The notes under the pieces were generated by a model, which was given only the letters and a program-made list of their open reading frames with translations, had not been told where the DNA came from and made no database searches. Positions 25,666-33,862 of a DNA stretch of 64,000 bases are shown piece by piece. A program made the position numbers and the translations under genes. Within the stretch, counting starts at the first letter, position 1, and the number at the start of each line of letters is the position of its first letter. This stretch comes from Eubacteriales bacterium. Its GTDB lineage: Bacteria; Bacillota; Clostridia; Oscillospirales; Oscillospiraceae. Location: NCBI GenBank assembly GCA_030539285.1, contig JAUNSH010000005.1, positions 21,873 to 85,872 of the forward strand, given 5' to 3'.

Positions 25666-26829
25666 ATGATTACCAACGGCTTTACTTACATAGCGGTTCT
25701 GCTGCTGCTGGCGGCGGTTCTGGTAACACTGGAAAAGAGCACCGGTTGGAAGTTCTTTAAGTTCATCCCCGCAGTGGTCCTGCTGTACCTGCTGTCCATG
25801 GTGCTGTGCACTCTGGGCGTGTGGGACATGGCGGAGACCAAGCCCGCCTACAGCGCACTGAAAAACAGCATGACCTACGCCATGATCTTTACCATGCTGC
25901 TGCGCTGCGACATCCGTAAGATCATCAAGCTGGGACCCAAGATGCTGCTGGGCTTCTTCACCGCCGCCATCACCATCATGATCGGCTTCGTTGTTGCGTT
26001 CCTGCTGATGAAGGGCGTCATCGGCTCCGATGCCTGGATGGGCCTGGGTGCTCTGTGCGGCAGCTGGCTGGGCGGCTCCGGCAACATGGTTGCTGTGCAG
26101 GCGGCTCTCGACATCAGCGAGGCAGACATGGGCTACGCCCTGGTCATTGACTCCATCGACTACTCCCTGTGGGTCATGTTCCTGCTGTGGGCCATTCAGC
26201 TGGCCCCCAAGTTCAACAAGTGGACCAAGGCCGACACCAAGCTGCTGGACGAGGTTTCCACCAAGCTGGCGGACGATGCCAAGCTGAACAACAAGCCCAT
26301 CACCTTCCAGAGCATGATCCTGATCATCGGCGTGGCCCTGACTGTCTCCGCCGTGGGCCAGAACGTGGGCGCGTTCCTGAACGGTTCCCTGTCCTTCCTG
26401 GACAAGGCCACGTGGACGGTCCTGTTCATCACCGTGCTGGGTCTGGTGGCTGCCGTGTCTCCTCTGGGCAAGGTCGCCGGCTCTGCTGAAGTCTCTAACC
26501 TGCTGCTGTACACCGTTATCGCCCTGCTTGCTTCCCGTGCAAGCCTGCTGGAGCTGGCGGACGCTCCCGCCTGGATCCTCACCGGCTTCATCATTCTGGC
26601 TATCCACGGTGTTTTGCTGCTGTTGTTCAGCAAGCTGTTCAAGCTGGATATGTTCACAGCTGCCGTGGCGTCTCTGGCCAACATCGGCGGCACCGCCTCC
26701 GCTCCCGTGCTGGCTGGCTCCTACGCCGGTTCTCTGGTGCCCGTGGGTATCCTGATGGCTCTGCTGGGCTACGTCATCGGCACCCCCTGCGGCATTCTGG
26801 TGGCGAACATCATGAAGATGCTGGCATAA
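25666..26829 (+). CDS. DUF819 (YjcL-like) membrane protein
   Basis: A 387-residue integral membrane protein of the DUF819 family, about 10-11 helices in two similar halves; each half carries a glycine-rich re-entrant-like loop (GSWLGGSGNMVAVQAAL near residue 140 and ANIGGTASAPVLAG near 345). The family resembles secondary transporters of the CPA/BART type but no substrate is established. Being third in an operon with PepV and the Ala-Glu epimerase makes a murein dipeptide or amino acid plausible cargo. AAGGAAGGA precedes the start; a terminator follows. Confidence 0.9.
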   Translation: MITNGFTYIAVLLLLAAVLVTLEKSTGWKFFKFIPAVVLLYLLSMVLCTLGVWDMAETKPAYSALKNSMTYAMIFTMLLRCDIRKIIKLGPKMLLGFFTAAITIMIGFVVAFLLMKGVIGSDAWMGLGALCGSWLGGSGNMVAVQAALDISEADMGYALVIDSIDYSLWVMFLLWAIQLAPKFNKWTKADTKLLDEVSTKLADDAKLNNKPITFQSMILIIGVALTVSAVGQNVGAFLNGSLSFLDKATWTVLFITVLGLVAAVSPLGKVAGSAEVSNLLLYTVIALLASRASLLELADAPAWILTGFIILAIHGVLLLLFSKLFKLDMFTAAVASLANIGGTASAPVLAGSYAGSLVPVGILMALLGYVIGTPCGILVANIMKMLA

Positions 26830-26844
26830 CCCTTTTGAACAAAA

Positions 26845-26880
26845 AAACTTCCCGTCCTGCTGCGGACGGGAAGTTTTTTG
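26845..26880 (+). terminator. Terminator of the pepV operon
   Basis: A perfect 13-bp stem AAACTTCCCGTCC / GGACGGGAAGTTT with a 6-base loop followed by TTT. Confidence 0.92.
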
Positions 26881-26893
26881 CATATTCGGGAGC

Positions 26894-26928
26894 TGAATTG
26901 ACAGTTGTCAACTGTCGATTGTCAATTG
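26894..26928 (+). repeat. TTGACA/TGTCAA palindromic repeat
   Basis: Alternating TTGACA and TGTCAA half-sites (TTGACAGTTGTCAA then GATTGTCAATTG). The first 15 bases, TGAATTGACAGTTGT, recur exactly at 28388-28402, on the other side of the trkH-type gene. A dispersed intergenic repeat is the simplest reading. Confidence 0.5.
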
Positions 26929-26960
26929 TTCATTTCCGCCGCAGCGGAATCTTTATAAAA

Positions 26961-27016
26961 CCTTAACACCCGCCGGGGCGTCCTTAACACCCTTTTTATG
27001 TCGAATCCTCTATGAT
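26961..27016 (+). promoter_or_regulatory. K+ uptake promoter with direct repeats
   Basis: Two exact copies of CCTTAACACCC at 26961-26971 and 26982-26992, 21 bp apart (two helical turns), immediately upstream of a good -10 (TATGAT, 27011-27016) with a poor -35. This is the usual layout of a promoter activated by an OmpR-family regulator such as the KdpE-like protein encoded at the end of this operon. Confidence 0.65.
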
Positions 27017-27048
27017 AGTGTCACAATCAAGGGTAAGGGGGCCGGGCC

Positions 27049-28380
27049 ATGTGGGCGGCTTTGCGTAATCGAAAACTATCCTCCTCACAGATCATCCTCT
27101 TCGGCTTTTTGTTGGTGATCCTGGCGGGGGCGCTGCTGCTCATGCTGCCGGTTTCCGCGGCGGCAGGGGAGGGGACGCCCTTTCTCGACTGCCTGTTCAC
27201 TTCCACCTCGGCGGTCTGCGTCACGGGACTGATCGTGTACGACACGGCCACCCACTGGTCGGTCTTTGGGCAGGTCGTGATTTTACTGCTCATTCAGATC
27301 GGCGGCATGGGCGTGGTCACCGTTGCCGTGGCCATCACCATGGCCTCTGGAAAACGAATTTCCCTGATGCAGCGCAGCACCATGCAGGATGCCATTTCCG
27401 CCCCACAGGTGGGCGGCATTGTTCGGTTCACCGGGTTTATCCTGAAGGGGATTTTCCTGTTTGAACTGCTTGGCGCTCTGGCACTGATGACGGTGTTCGT
27501 GCCGGAACAGGGCCTGCGGGGCGTCAGGCTGGCGGTGTTTCATTCCGTCTCCGCTTTCTGCAACGCGGGCTTTGACCTGATGGGCACCCGGGCACCTTTT
27601 TCTTCTCTGGCGGCCTATAATCAGAATCCAGTGGTGAACATTACGGTGATGCTGCTGATCGTCATTGGCGGCATCGGCTTTCTGACCTGGCAGGACATTC
27701 GGTATAATGGCCTGCATATCCATCGCTACCGGATGCAGAGCAAGGTGATTTTGTCCGTCACCGGCGTTTTGATCGTGCTTCCGGCGCTGTACTTCTATTT
27801 TGCGGAATTTAACGAACTGCCCTTCGACCAGCGGTTCTGGGGCTCCCTGTTTCAGGCGGTGACCCCGAGAACGGCGGGCTTCAACACTCTGGACCTGACC
27901 GGGCTGAGTGAAGTCGGAAAGATGGTGATGTGCCTTCTGATGCTCATTGGCGGCAGTCCAGGCTCCACGGCAGGCGGTATGAAGACCACCACCCTGGCAG
28001 TGCTGGTGTCCTGCTCCGTTGCGGTGTTCCGCAAGCGGGCAAACGGGCAGTTTTATGGCCGGAGGATCGCGGACGAAACCGTGAAAAATGCTGTCACTGT
28101 GTTCTTAATGTATATCGCCCTGTTCCTCGGGGGCGGTATGGTCATCAGCGCCGCCGAGGGCCTGCCGCTGCTGAACTGCCTGTTCGAAAGCGCGTCGGCA
28201 GTGGGCACGGTGGGGCTGAGTCTTGGTATCACGCCCGGACTGGGCACGGTTTCCAGACTGGTGCTCATCGCGCTGATGTTCTTCGGAAGAGTGGGTGGGC
28301 TGACGCTGATTTTTGCCACGCTGCCTGCCAAGAAAAACACCCTCTCCAAACTGCCGCTGGAGAAGATCACGGTTGGATAA
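27049..28380 (+). CDS. ktrB: K+ uptake channel subunit (KtrB/TrkH)
   Basis: A 443-residue TrkH/KtrB family potassium translocating subunit with four M1-P-M2 repeats. Selectivity-filter loops of the form TSTSAVCVTGL (about residue 52), SVSAFCNAGFDL (about 168), VTPRTAGFNTLDL (about 273) and ESASAVGTVGLSLG (about 384) each carry the expected glycine. Length is typical of KtrB rather than TrkH. It works with the KtrA-type ring protein encoded next. AAGGGGG lies 9 bases before the start. Confidence 0.93.
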   Translation: MWAALRNRKLSSSQIILFGFLLVILAGALLLMLPVSAAAGEGTPFLDCLFTSTSAVCVTGLIVYDTATHWSVFGQVVILLLIQIGGMGVVTVAVAITMASGKRISLMQRSTMQDAISAPQVGGIVRFTGFILKGIFLFELLGALALMTVFVPEQGLRGVRLAVFHSVSAFCNAGFDLMGTRAPFSSLAAYNQNPVVNITVMLLIVIGGIGFLTWQDIRYNGLHIHRYRMQSKVILSVTGVLIVLPALYFYFAEFNELPFDQRFWGSLFQAVTPRTAGFNTLDLTGLSEVGKMVMCLLMLIGGSPGSTAGGMKTTTLAVLVSCSVAVFRKRANGQFYGRRIADETVKNAVTVFLMYIALFLGGGMVISAAEGLPLLNCLFESASAVGTVGLSLGITPGLGTVSRLVLIALMFFGRVGGLTLIFATLPAKKNTLSKLPLEKITVG

Positions 28381-28415
28381 ACAAAAATGAATTGACAGTT
28401 GTGTTTCAAAGAAAT

Positions 28416-28445
28416 TGTAGGGCGGGAGCCTGTCCCTGCCCTACA
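28416..28445. repeat. Intergenic hairpin repeat
   Basis: TGTAGGGC and GCCCTACA arms around a GGG/CCC core, a 30-bp imperfect palindrome between ktrB and ktrA. It has no T-run and resembles REP-type elements that occur between genes of an operon, where they can change relative expression. Confidence 0.5.
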
Positions 28446-28479
28446 CTGGGATGCCGCAATACGAACGGGAGGCTATATC

Positions 28480-29127
28480 ATGAAATCAATCATGCTCATC
28501 GGCTTGGGCCGGTTTGGAAAACACATCGCCATGAAGCTCCGGGAACTGAACCATCAGGTCATGGCGGTGGACCATAAGGAGGAACGGGTGCAGGAGATCC
28601 TGCCCTATGTCACCAACGCCCAGATCGGTGACAGCACCAACGAGGACTTCCTGCGTTCCCTGGGTGTGGACAATTACGATGTGTGCATCGTGGCCATCGG
28701 AGACGATTTCCAAAGCTCTCTGGAAACCACGTCTTTGCTGAAAGAACTGGGGGCGCGTAGAGTGGTATCCCGGGCGGCTACGGATGTGCAGGAAAAGTTC
28801 CTGCTGCGCAACGGCGCCGACGAGGTGGTCTACCCGGAAAAGCAGCTGGCCCGGTGGACAGCCATTCGGTGCAGCGCCGATCATATTCTTGATTACATCG
28901 AGATCGACAAGGAGCATGCGATTTTTGAGGTCAGCATCCCCAGGGCCTGGCTGGGCAAGACCGTGGGACAGGTGGACATCCGCAAAAAGTACGGCATCAA
29001 CATTCTGGCAGTGAAGACCGGCCAGAAGCTGAACGCCTTTATCACCTCGGATACGCCGCTTTCTGAGGAAAAGACCCTGATGGTCATGGGAAAGTACAAG
29101 GATCTGCAAAAATGCTTCAAGATTTGA
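28480..29127 (+). CDS. ktrA: K+ channel regulatory subunit (KtrA)
   Basis: A 215-residue cytoplasmic RCK protein. N-terminal Rossmann nucleotide-binding domain with GLGRFGKHIA (about residues 7-16) and the acidic end of strand 2 in MAVDHKE, then GDSTNEDFL; C-terminal TrkA_C domain from about 135. It forms the ring that gates KtrB in response to ATP/ADP and c-di-AMP in relatives. GGGAGG precedes ATG 28480. Confidence 0.93.
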   Translation: MKSIMLIGLGRFGKHIAMKLRELNHQVMAVDHKEERVQEILPYVTNAQIGDSTNEDFLRSLGVDNYDVCIVAIGDDFQSSLETTSLLKELGARRVVSRAATDVQEKFLLRNGADEVVYPEKQLARWTAIRCSADHILDYIEIDKEHAIFEVSIPRAWLGKTVGQVDIRKKYGINILAVKTGQKLNAFITSDTPLSEEKTLMVMGKYKDLQKCFKI

Positions 29128-29158
29128 CATGGGTTTCTTTTGGAAGGGAGGAACAGAT

Positions 29159-29587
29159 ATGTGGGCCATTTTGGCGTTGATCGCGTTTTTGGCGGGACAG
29201 GTATATCTGTTCCGCAGTCTTGGAAAAGTCGACAGCCTTCTCGCGCGGCAGGAGGAGCCGGAGGAAAAAGAGGTTCTTTCCCTTGCCTTTGCGGACCCTG
29301 CAGCGGCGGAGCAGATGGCCCGGCTGCTGGCGGAATTTTCACGGGAGAATCCGGATGTCGAGATGGTGCTGCACACAGACCCGGCTGTGCAGGAGGCTGT
29401 GTATGAAGGGCGGGCGGCCGTTGGTTTCCTGCCGGGGAACGGCCGTTCTCTGCATGGCCTGAGCAGCTGCGCTGTTGAGCTTGCGGGGCTTGCTGCCCAG
29501 CAGGTCATCTGGAAAACCGGCCTGCAGTCGGACTGCGCCGCGGCATTCCTGCGGTATCTGCGGCAAAGCGGTGGAAATTCCCTGTAG
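29159..29587 (+). CDS. Membrane-anchored protein of unknown function
   Basis: A 142-residue protein with one N-terminal hydrophobic segment (about residues 2-18), a short acidic coiled stretch (about 25-42) and a soluble domain of 100 residues. The soluble part (LSLAFADPAAAEQMARLL, DVEMVLHTDPAVQEAVYEG, AAVGFLPG) is reminiscent of one lobe of a LysR or periplasmic-binding-type ligand domain, but I cannot assign it. The topology puts the domain outside if the anchor is uncleaved with a charged C-side, or inside otherwise. A strong GGGAGG site precedes ATG 29159. Being fixed between ktrA and kdpD-like genes suggests a role in K+ sensing or channel control. Confidence 0.75.
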   Translation: MWAILALIAFLAGQVYLFRSLGKVDSLLARQEEPEEKEVLSLAFADPAAAEQMARLLAEFSRENPDVEMVLHTDPAVQEAVYEGRAAVGFLPGNGRSLHGLSSCAVELAGLAAQQVIWKTGLQSDCAAAFLRYLRQSGGNSL

Positions 29588-29625
29588 CCTGTGATATAAT
29601 GGCGAAAAAGGAAGGGGGTGTCCCA

Positions 29626-31455
29626 ATGGAGCAGCCAAAAGATCATATTCTGGCCTGCCTGTCGTCGGCACCGTCCAATGCCAAGATCATCCGCACCGCC
29701 GCCACCATGGCCCAGGCCTTCCATTGCAGCTTCACAGCCCTGTTCGTCCAGACCCCCAGCTATGAAGCCATGCCGGACGCCGACCGGGAGCGGCTCCGGG
29801 CCAATGTAAGGCTGGCCCAATCTCTGGGTGCGGCGGTGGAGACGGTGTTCGGTGACGATGTATCCTATCAGATCGCGGAGTACGCAAGGCTCTCCGGGGT
29901 GACAAAAATCGTCATCGGCAGAAGTACGGTGACGAGAAAGCACCCCTGGAGCAAGCCCACTCTGACGGAAAAACTCATCGCCATCGCCCCAAATATGGAC
30001 ATCCACATCATCCCGGACGCCAGTGTGGACGGTACCTACCGTTCTCAAAAAGCCAGTGGAAAAGCGGATTTTCCCACACTTGCGCGGGACTGGGCGGTAT
30101 CGCTGGGGATTTTGTGCCTTGCCACGGTGATGGGCTATGCCTTTTCTCAGGTGGGCTTTACGGAGGCGAATATCATCGCCATCTATCTGTTGGCGGTGCT
30201 GCTGACCTCGATGGCTACCTCTACCCGCAGCAGCTACGTTTTGTCCGCTGTGGGCAGCGTGGTGGTGTTCAACTTTTTCTTCACCAGCCCCCGGTTTTCC
30301 CTGCGGGTCTATGAGCACGGCGCACCCATGACCTTCCTGATTATGATCGTGGCGGCGCTGATCGTGGGCACCCTGACAGACCGGCTGAAAAGCCAGGTCA
30401 AGCAGTCCACCCGGGCGGCCTACCGTACCAACCTGCTGTTTGAGACCAACCAGATGCTGCAAAAGGCTGCCACGGAGGAGGAAATCTTTCAGGCAGCTCA
30501 GACCCAGCTGCACAAGCTGTCTGACCGGGAGCTGGCGGTGCACCCCGGCATCACCACCGGCGGAAAGCGTAACTCCACCATCTATTTGATCAAAACCGCC
30601 GCAAAGGTCTACGGCAGCGTGGTCATGGATGGGTCGGAATCTCTGGAAGCCTTTGAAAACAGCGTTCTGCTGTCCATCCTGGGCGAGTGCGCCCTGGCGC
30701 TGGAAAATATGCGCAACGCCAAGGAGAAGGAGGAAGCAAAGCTGCTGGCGGAGAACGAAAAGCTCCGTTCCAACCTGCTGCGCTCCATCTCCCACGATCT
30801 GCGCACGCCGCTGACTGCCATTTCCGGCAACGCGGGCATTCTGCTGTCTGACAGTGAGAGTCTGTCCCCGGAGACCAGAAACCAGATGTACAGCGATATC
30901 TACGACGACGCGGCGTGGCTATATAATCTGGTGGAAAACCTGCTGGCGGTGACCCGGATCGAGGAAGGCCACATGAAGCTGAATACCCAGCCCCAGCTGG
31001 TGGAGGAAATGGTTTCCGAGGCCTTGCAGCACATCAGCCGCAAAAAATCGGAGCATATCATTACGGTGTCCCATTGCGATGAACTGCTTCTGGCAAAATG
31101 CGATGCCCGGCTCATTGTGCAGGTGGTCATCAATCTGGTGGACAACGCCATCAAGTATACCCCCGCCGGCTCTCACATTGCTATCACCACAAAGGGGGAG
31201 GGCAGCTGCGCGGTAGTTTCCGTGGCGGATGACGGCCCCGGTATCTCCGACGGGGAAAAGGAGCGAATTTTCCAGATGTTCTATACCGGCAGCAACCCCA
31301 TTGCGGACAGCCGCCGTTCTCTGGGGCTGGGGCTGGGCCTGTGCAAATCCATCATCACTGCCCACGGCGGAGAAATTTCCGTTGCCGACAACCGGCCCAA
31401 GGGCACCGTGTTTACCTTTACAGTTCCCTCCGGGGAGGTGAAAGTCCATGAATAA
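29626..31455 (+). CDS. KdpD-like sensor histidine kinase
   Basis: A 609-residue sensor kinase. Residues about 5-125 form a universal-stress-protein-like domain; four close membrane helices (DUF4118, about 145-250) follow; then a GAF-like stretch (about 265-365) and the kinase core with the phospho-acceptor His in SISHDLRTPLTAI (about 388), N-box DNAIKYTP (about 506), GPGIS and GLGLGLCKSI. The large N-terminal ATP-binding KdpD domain of E. coli is absent, a common short form in Firmicutes. It overlaps the response regulator gene by 8 bases. No kdpFABC genes are here, so the pair probably controls ktrAB. Confidence 0.92.
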   Translation: MEQPKDHILACLSSAPSNAKIIRTAATMAQAFHCSFTALFVQTPSYEAMPDADRERLRANVRLAQSLGAAVETVFGDDVSYQIAEYARLSGVTKIVIGRSTVTRKHPWSKPTLTEKLIAIAPNMDIHIIPDASVDGTYRSQKASGKADFPTLARDWAVSLGILCLATVMGYAFSQVGFTEANIIAIYLLAVLLTSMATSTRSSYVLSAVGSVVVFNFFFTSPRFSLRVYEHGAPMTFLIMIVAALIVGTLTDRLKSQVKQSTRAAYRTNLLFETNQMLQKAATEEEIFQAAQTQLHKLSDRELAVHPGITTGGKRNSTIYLIKTAAKVYGSVVMDGSESLEAFENSVLLSILGECALALENMRNAKEKEEAKLLAENEKLRSNLLRSISHDLRTPLTAISGNAGILLSDSESLSPETRNQMYSDIYDDAAWLYNLVENLLAVTRIEEGHMKLNTQPQLVEEMVSEALQHISRKKSEHIITVSHCDELLLAKCDARLIVQVVINLVDNAIKYTPAGSHIAITTKGEGSCAVVSVADDGPGISDGEKERIFQMFYTGSNPIADSRRSLGLGLGLCKSIITAHGGEISVADNRPKGTVFTFTVPSGEVKVHE

Positions 31456-32137
31456 GCCCCTGATTCTGGTGGTGGAGGACGACGGCACCGTCCGCAATCT
31501 CATCACCACTACCTTAAAATCCAATGAATACCGCTATATTACCGCGTCCGATGGGGAATCCGCCATTGCCGCCGCTTCCACCCAGCAGCCGGACATTGTG
31601 CTGCTGGATCTGGGCCTGCCGGACATCGACGGGGTGGAGGTCATCAAGCGCATCCGATGCTGGTCCCAGATGCCTATTATCGTCATCAGCGCCCGCAGCG
31701 AGGATGCCGATAAGATCGCCGCGCTGGACGCCGGGGCGGACGACTATCTTACCAAGCCCTTCTCCGTGGCGGAGCTGCTGGCCCGGCTGCGGGTGACTCA
31801 GCGCAGGCTCACGGCGCTGGAGAGCAAAACAGGGGAGTCCATTTTTCACAACGGCAGCCTGACGATCGACTACGGAGCGGGCTGTGCCTATCTGGACGGA
31901 AACGCTCTGAAGCTGACGCCTACGGAGTATAAGCTCCTGTGTCTGCTTGCCAAGGACGTGGGCAAGGTGTTGACCCACACCTACCTGACCGACAAGATTT
32001 GGGGCAGCTGCTGGGAAAGCGACATGGCATCTCTGCGGGTACATATGGCGACCCTGCGGAAAAAGCTGGAAAAAGACCCGGATACCCAGTATATCCAAAC
32101 CCACATCGGCATCGGCTATAGAATGCTGAAATTGTAA
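31448..32137 (+). CDS. KdpE-like OmpR-family response regulator
   Basis: A 229-residue regulator. Receiver domain with the acidic pair EDD (about residues 10-12), phospho-acceptor Asp in VLLDLGLPD (about 54) and Lys in DDYLTKPF (about 103); C-terminal winged helix (about 130-228) with LTPTEYKLLCLLA and the recognition helix region SLRVHMATLRKKL. It likely binds the 21-bp spaced direct repeats before ktrB. Last gene of the K+ operon. Confidence 0.93.
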   Translation: MNKPLILVVEDDGTVRNLITTTLKSNEYRYITASDGESAIAAASTQQPDIVLLDLGLPDIDGVEVIKRIRCWSQMPIIVISARSEDADKIAALDAGADDYLTKPFSVAELLARLRVTQRRLTALESKTGESIFHNGSLTIDYGAGCAYLDGNALKLTPTEYKLLCLLAKDVGKVLTHTYLTDKIWGSCWESDMASLRVHMATLRKKLEKDPDTQYIQTHIGIGYRMLKL

Positions 32138-32140
32138 AAA

Positions 32141-32262
32141 AGCTCCCATTGAGGGGAGCTGCTGAGCGCAGCGAAGCTGAGGGGTGTTGTGCCTTCGACT
32201 ATGGAGGCACCCCTCAGTCACGGCTGACGCCGTGCCAGCTCCCCTAACAGGGGAGCCTTTTG
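32141..32262. repeat. Large REP-like inverted repeat
   Basis: The 342-bp gap 32138-32479 begins with a structured block of about 120 bp. Two short hairpins, AGCTCCC/GGGGAGCT (32141-32160) and AGCTCCCCT/AGGGGAGC (about 32236-32256, followed by TTTTG), bracket a longer imperfect palindrome whose arms share GGGGAGCTG and CTGAGGGGTG. The last hairpin could terminate the K+ operon. After it come the BMP promoter and leader, in which I see no riboswitch. Confidence 0.6.
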
Positions 32263-32341
32263 AATCATAGCAAAAAACTGGCCGAAAGGTGGCGCTTTTT
32301 TGTGAAAAACCGAAAAAAAGTTGAAATGGCCCCGGGTTGTG

Positions 32342-32370
32342 TTGACAAACTGTGAATTTTGGATTACCAT
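32342..32370 (+). promoter_or_regulatory. Promoter of the BMP-ABC operon
   Basis: TTGACA (32342-32347), 17-bp spacer, TACCAT (32365-32370). The leader to the start codon is about 100 bases. Confidence 0.75.
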
Positions 32371-32479
32371 GCTATCTGTACGCTTCTTTTTCTGCCAGAA
32401 GTTGCTTCCGCTGCTAAAACGGATGTTTCTTGCTGGCAACAAACGCACATACACAGAAAATTTTAGGAGGAATAAGAAC

Positions 32480-33739
32480 ATGAAAAAGATTCTGTCTCTG
32501 GCTCTGGTTCTGGTCATGGTGCTGGGTCTTGCCGCCTGCGGCGGCAATACTGCTGCCCCCGCTGCAACCGAAGCCGCCGCTCCTGCCGCTGAGGCTCCCG
32601 CTGCCGAAGCTCCCGCCGCTGCCGCCAATGTGAAGCTGGGCTTCATCTTCCTGCACGACGAGAACTCCACCTATGACCTGAACTTCATGAACGGTGCCAA
32701 GGAAGCCTGCGCCGCTCTGGGCCTGACTGAGGATCAGTACATCTTCCGTACCAACATCCCCGAAGGCCAGGAGTGCTATGACGCCGCCTGCGAGCTGGCT
32801 GACGCCGGCTGCAACATCATCTTCGCTGACTCCTTCGGCCATGAGGACTACATGATCCAGGCCGCTATGGAGTTCCCTGATGTCCAGTTCTGCCACGCCA
32901 CCGGCACCAAGGCCCACACCCAGGGGCTGAGCAACTACCACAACGCTTTCGCTGCTATTTACGAGGGCCGTTACCTGGCTGGCGTTGCCGCCGGTATGAA
33001 GCTGAACGAGATGATCGAGGCCGGCGAGTTCACCGCTGAGGAAGCCAAGATGGGTTACGTGGGCGCTTTCACCTACGCTGAAGTCGTTTCCGGCTACACC
33101 AGCTTCTATCTGGGCGCCAAGTCCGTCTGTCCCAGCGTGACCATGGAGGTCACCTTCACCGGTTCCTGGTATGACGAGACCGCCGAGAAGGAAGGCGCCA
33201 ACAAGCTGATCGCGGGTGGCGCTAAGCTGATCTCTCAGCACGCTGACTCCATGGGCGCTCCCACTGCCTGCGAGACCGCCGGTGTGCCCAACGTCTCCTA
33301 CAACGGCTCCACCGTTGCCGCCTGCCCTAACACCTTCATCGTTTCTTCCCGCATCAACTGGGCACCCTACTATGAGTACGTGGTGAACTGCGTTATGAAC
33401 GGGGAAGCCATTGCCGCTGACTGGACCGGCACCATCGCCACCGGCTCCGTTGTGCTGACCGACATCAACGAGCAGGCCGCTGCCGCCGGCACTGCCGACA
33501 AGGTCGCCGAGGTCAAGGCTGACATCGAGGCCGGCAATCTGCACGTCTTCGACGTTTCCACCTTCACCGTGGGCGGCGAGACCATCAGCAGCTACATGGC
33601 TGACGTGGACACCGATCCCGCTTACACCCCCGACACCGAGGTCGTGGAGAACGGCTACTTTAGCGAGTCTACCAAGCGTTCCGCGCCTTACTTCGATATT
33701 CAGATCGACGGCATCACTCTGCTGGATACCGCGTTCTAA
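32480..33739 (+). CDS. BMP-family substrate-binding lipoprotein
   Basis: A 419-residue lipoprotein of the BMP/PnrA family, which binds nucleosides for ABC importers (Med/PnrA/NupN type). Lipobox LGLAAC ends at Cys 20; a low-complexity Ala/Pro/Glu tether follows (about 21-50); the mature two-lobed domain starts at VKLGFIFLHDEN and has ADSFGHED (about 117), YEGRYLAGVAAG (about 165) and SQHADSMG (about 254). AGGAGG lies upstream. It is followed by a strong hairpin, then the ATPase and two permeases, so its message is probably in excess. Confidence 0.92.
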   Translation: MKKILSLALVLVMVLGLAACGGNTAAPAATEAAAPAAEAPAAEAPAAAANVKLGFIFLHDENSTYDLNFMNGAKEACAALGLTEDQYIFRTNIPEGQECYDAACELADAGCNIIFADSFGHEDYMIQAAMEFPDVQFCHATGTKAHTQGLSNYHNAFAAIYEGRYLAGVAAGMKLNEMIEAGEFTAEEAKMGYVGAFTYAEVVSGYTSFYLGAKSVCPSVTMEVTFTGSWYDETAEKEGANKLIAGGAKLISQHADSMGAPTACETAGVPNVSYNGSTVAACPNTFIVSSRINWAPYYEYVVNCVMNGEAIAADWTGTIATGSVVLTDINEQAAAAGTADKVAEVKADIEAGNLHVFDVSTFTVGGETISSYMADVDTDPAYTPDTEVVENGYFSESTKRSAPYFDIQIDGITLLDTAF

Positions 33740-33753
33740 GTTGTTACAGAATC

Positions 33754-33832
33754 TGGGAGGCCCCTTTTGGGGCTTCCCATTCTCTGCTGCAAAGGGCAGC
33801 GCAGTGAGCTCTTCGCCGCGCTGCCCTTTGCA
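33754..33832 (+). promoter_or_regulatory. Two hairpins between BMP and ATPase genes
   Basis: GGGAGGCCCC / GGGGCTTCCC (33754-33777), followed by a short T-containing stretch, then a second strong stem TGCAAAGGGCAGCGC / GCGCTGCCCTTTGCA (33788-33832). Together they can act as partial terminator and mRNA stabiliser, raising binding-protein over ATPase levels, as commonly seen in ABC operons. Confidence 0.7.
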
Positions 33833-33862
33833 ACATGGAAATATATAAGGAGTGTGAACCCT

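Noticed and set aside
23221-26883. A 1220-codon open frame on the minus strand
   Set aside because: It is antisense to pepV, the epimerase gene and the DUF819 gene, has a His/Gln/Gly-rich composition typical of shadow frames in GC-rich coding DNA, and no ribosome site. The plus-strand genes carry clear family motifs.
28486-30795. A 769-codon open frame on the minus strand
   Set aside because: Antisense to ktrA, the unknown gene and the kdpD-like gene; composition and lack of motifs show that it is a shadow.
32371-32479. Possible purine riboswitch before the BMP nucleoside transporter
   Set aside because: The leader lacks the conserved loop sequences and paired arms of the purine aptamer; only a promoter and ribosome site are visible.
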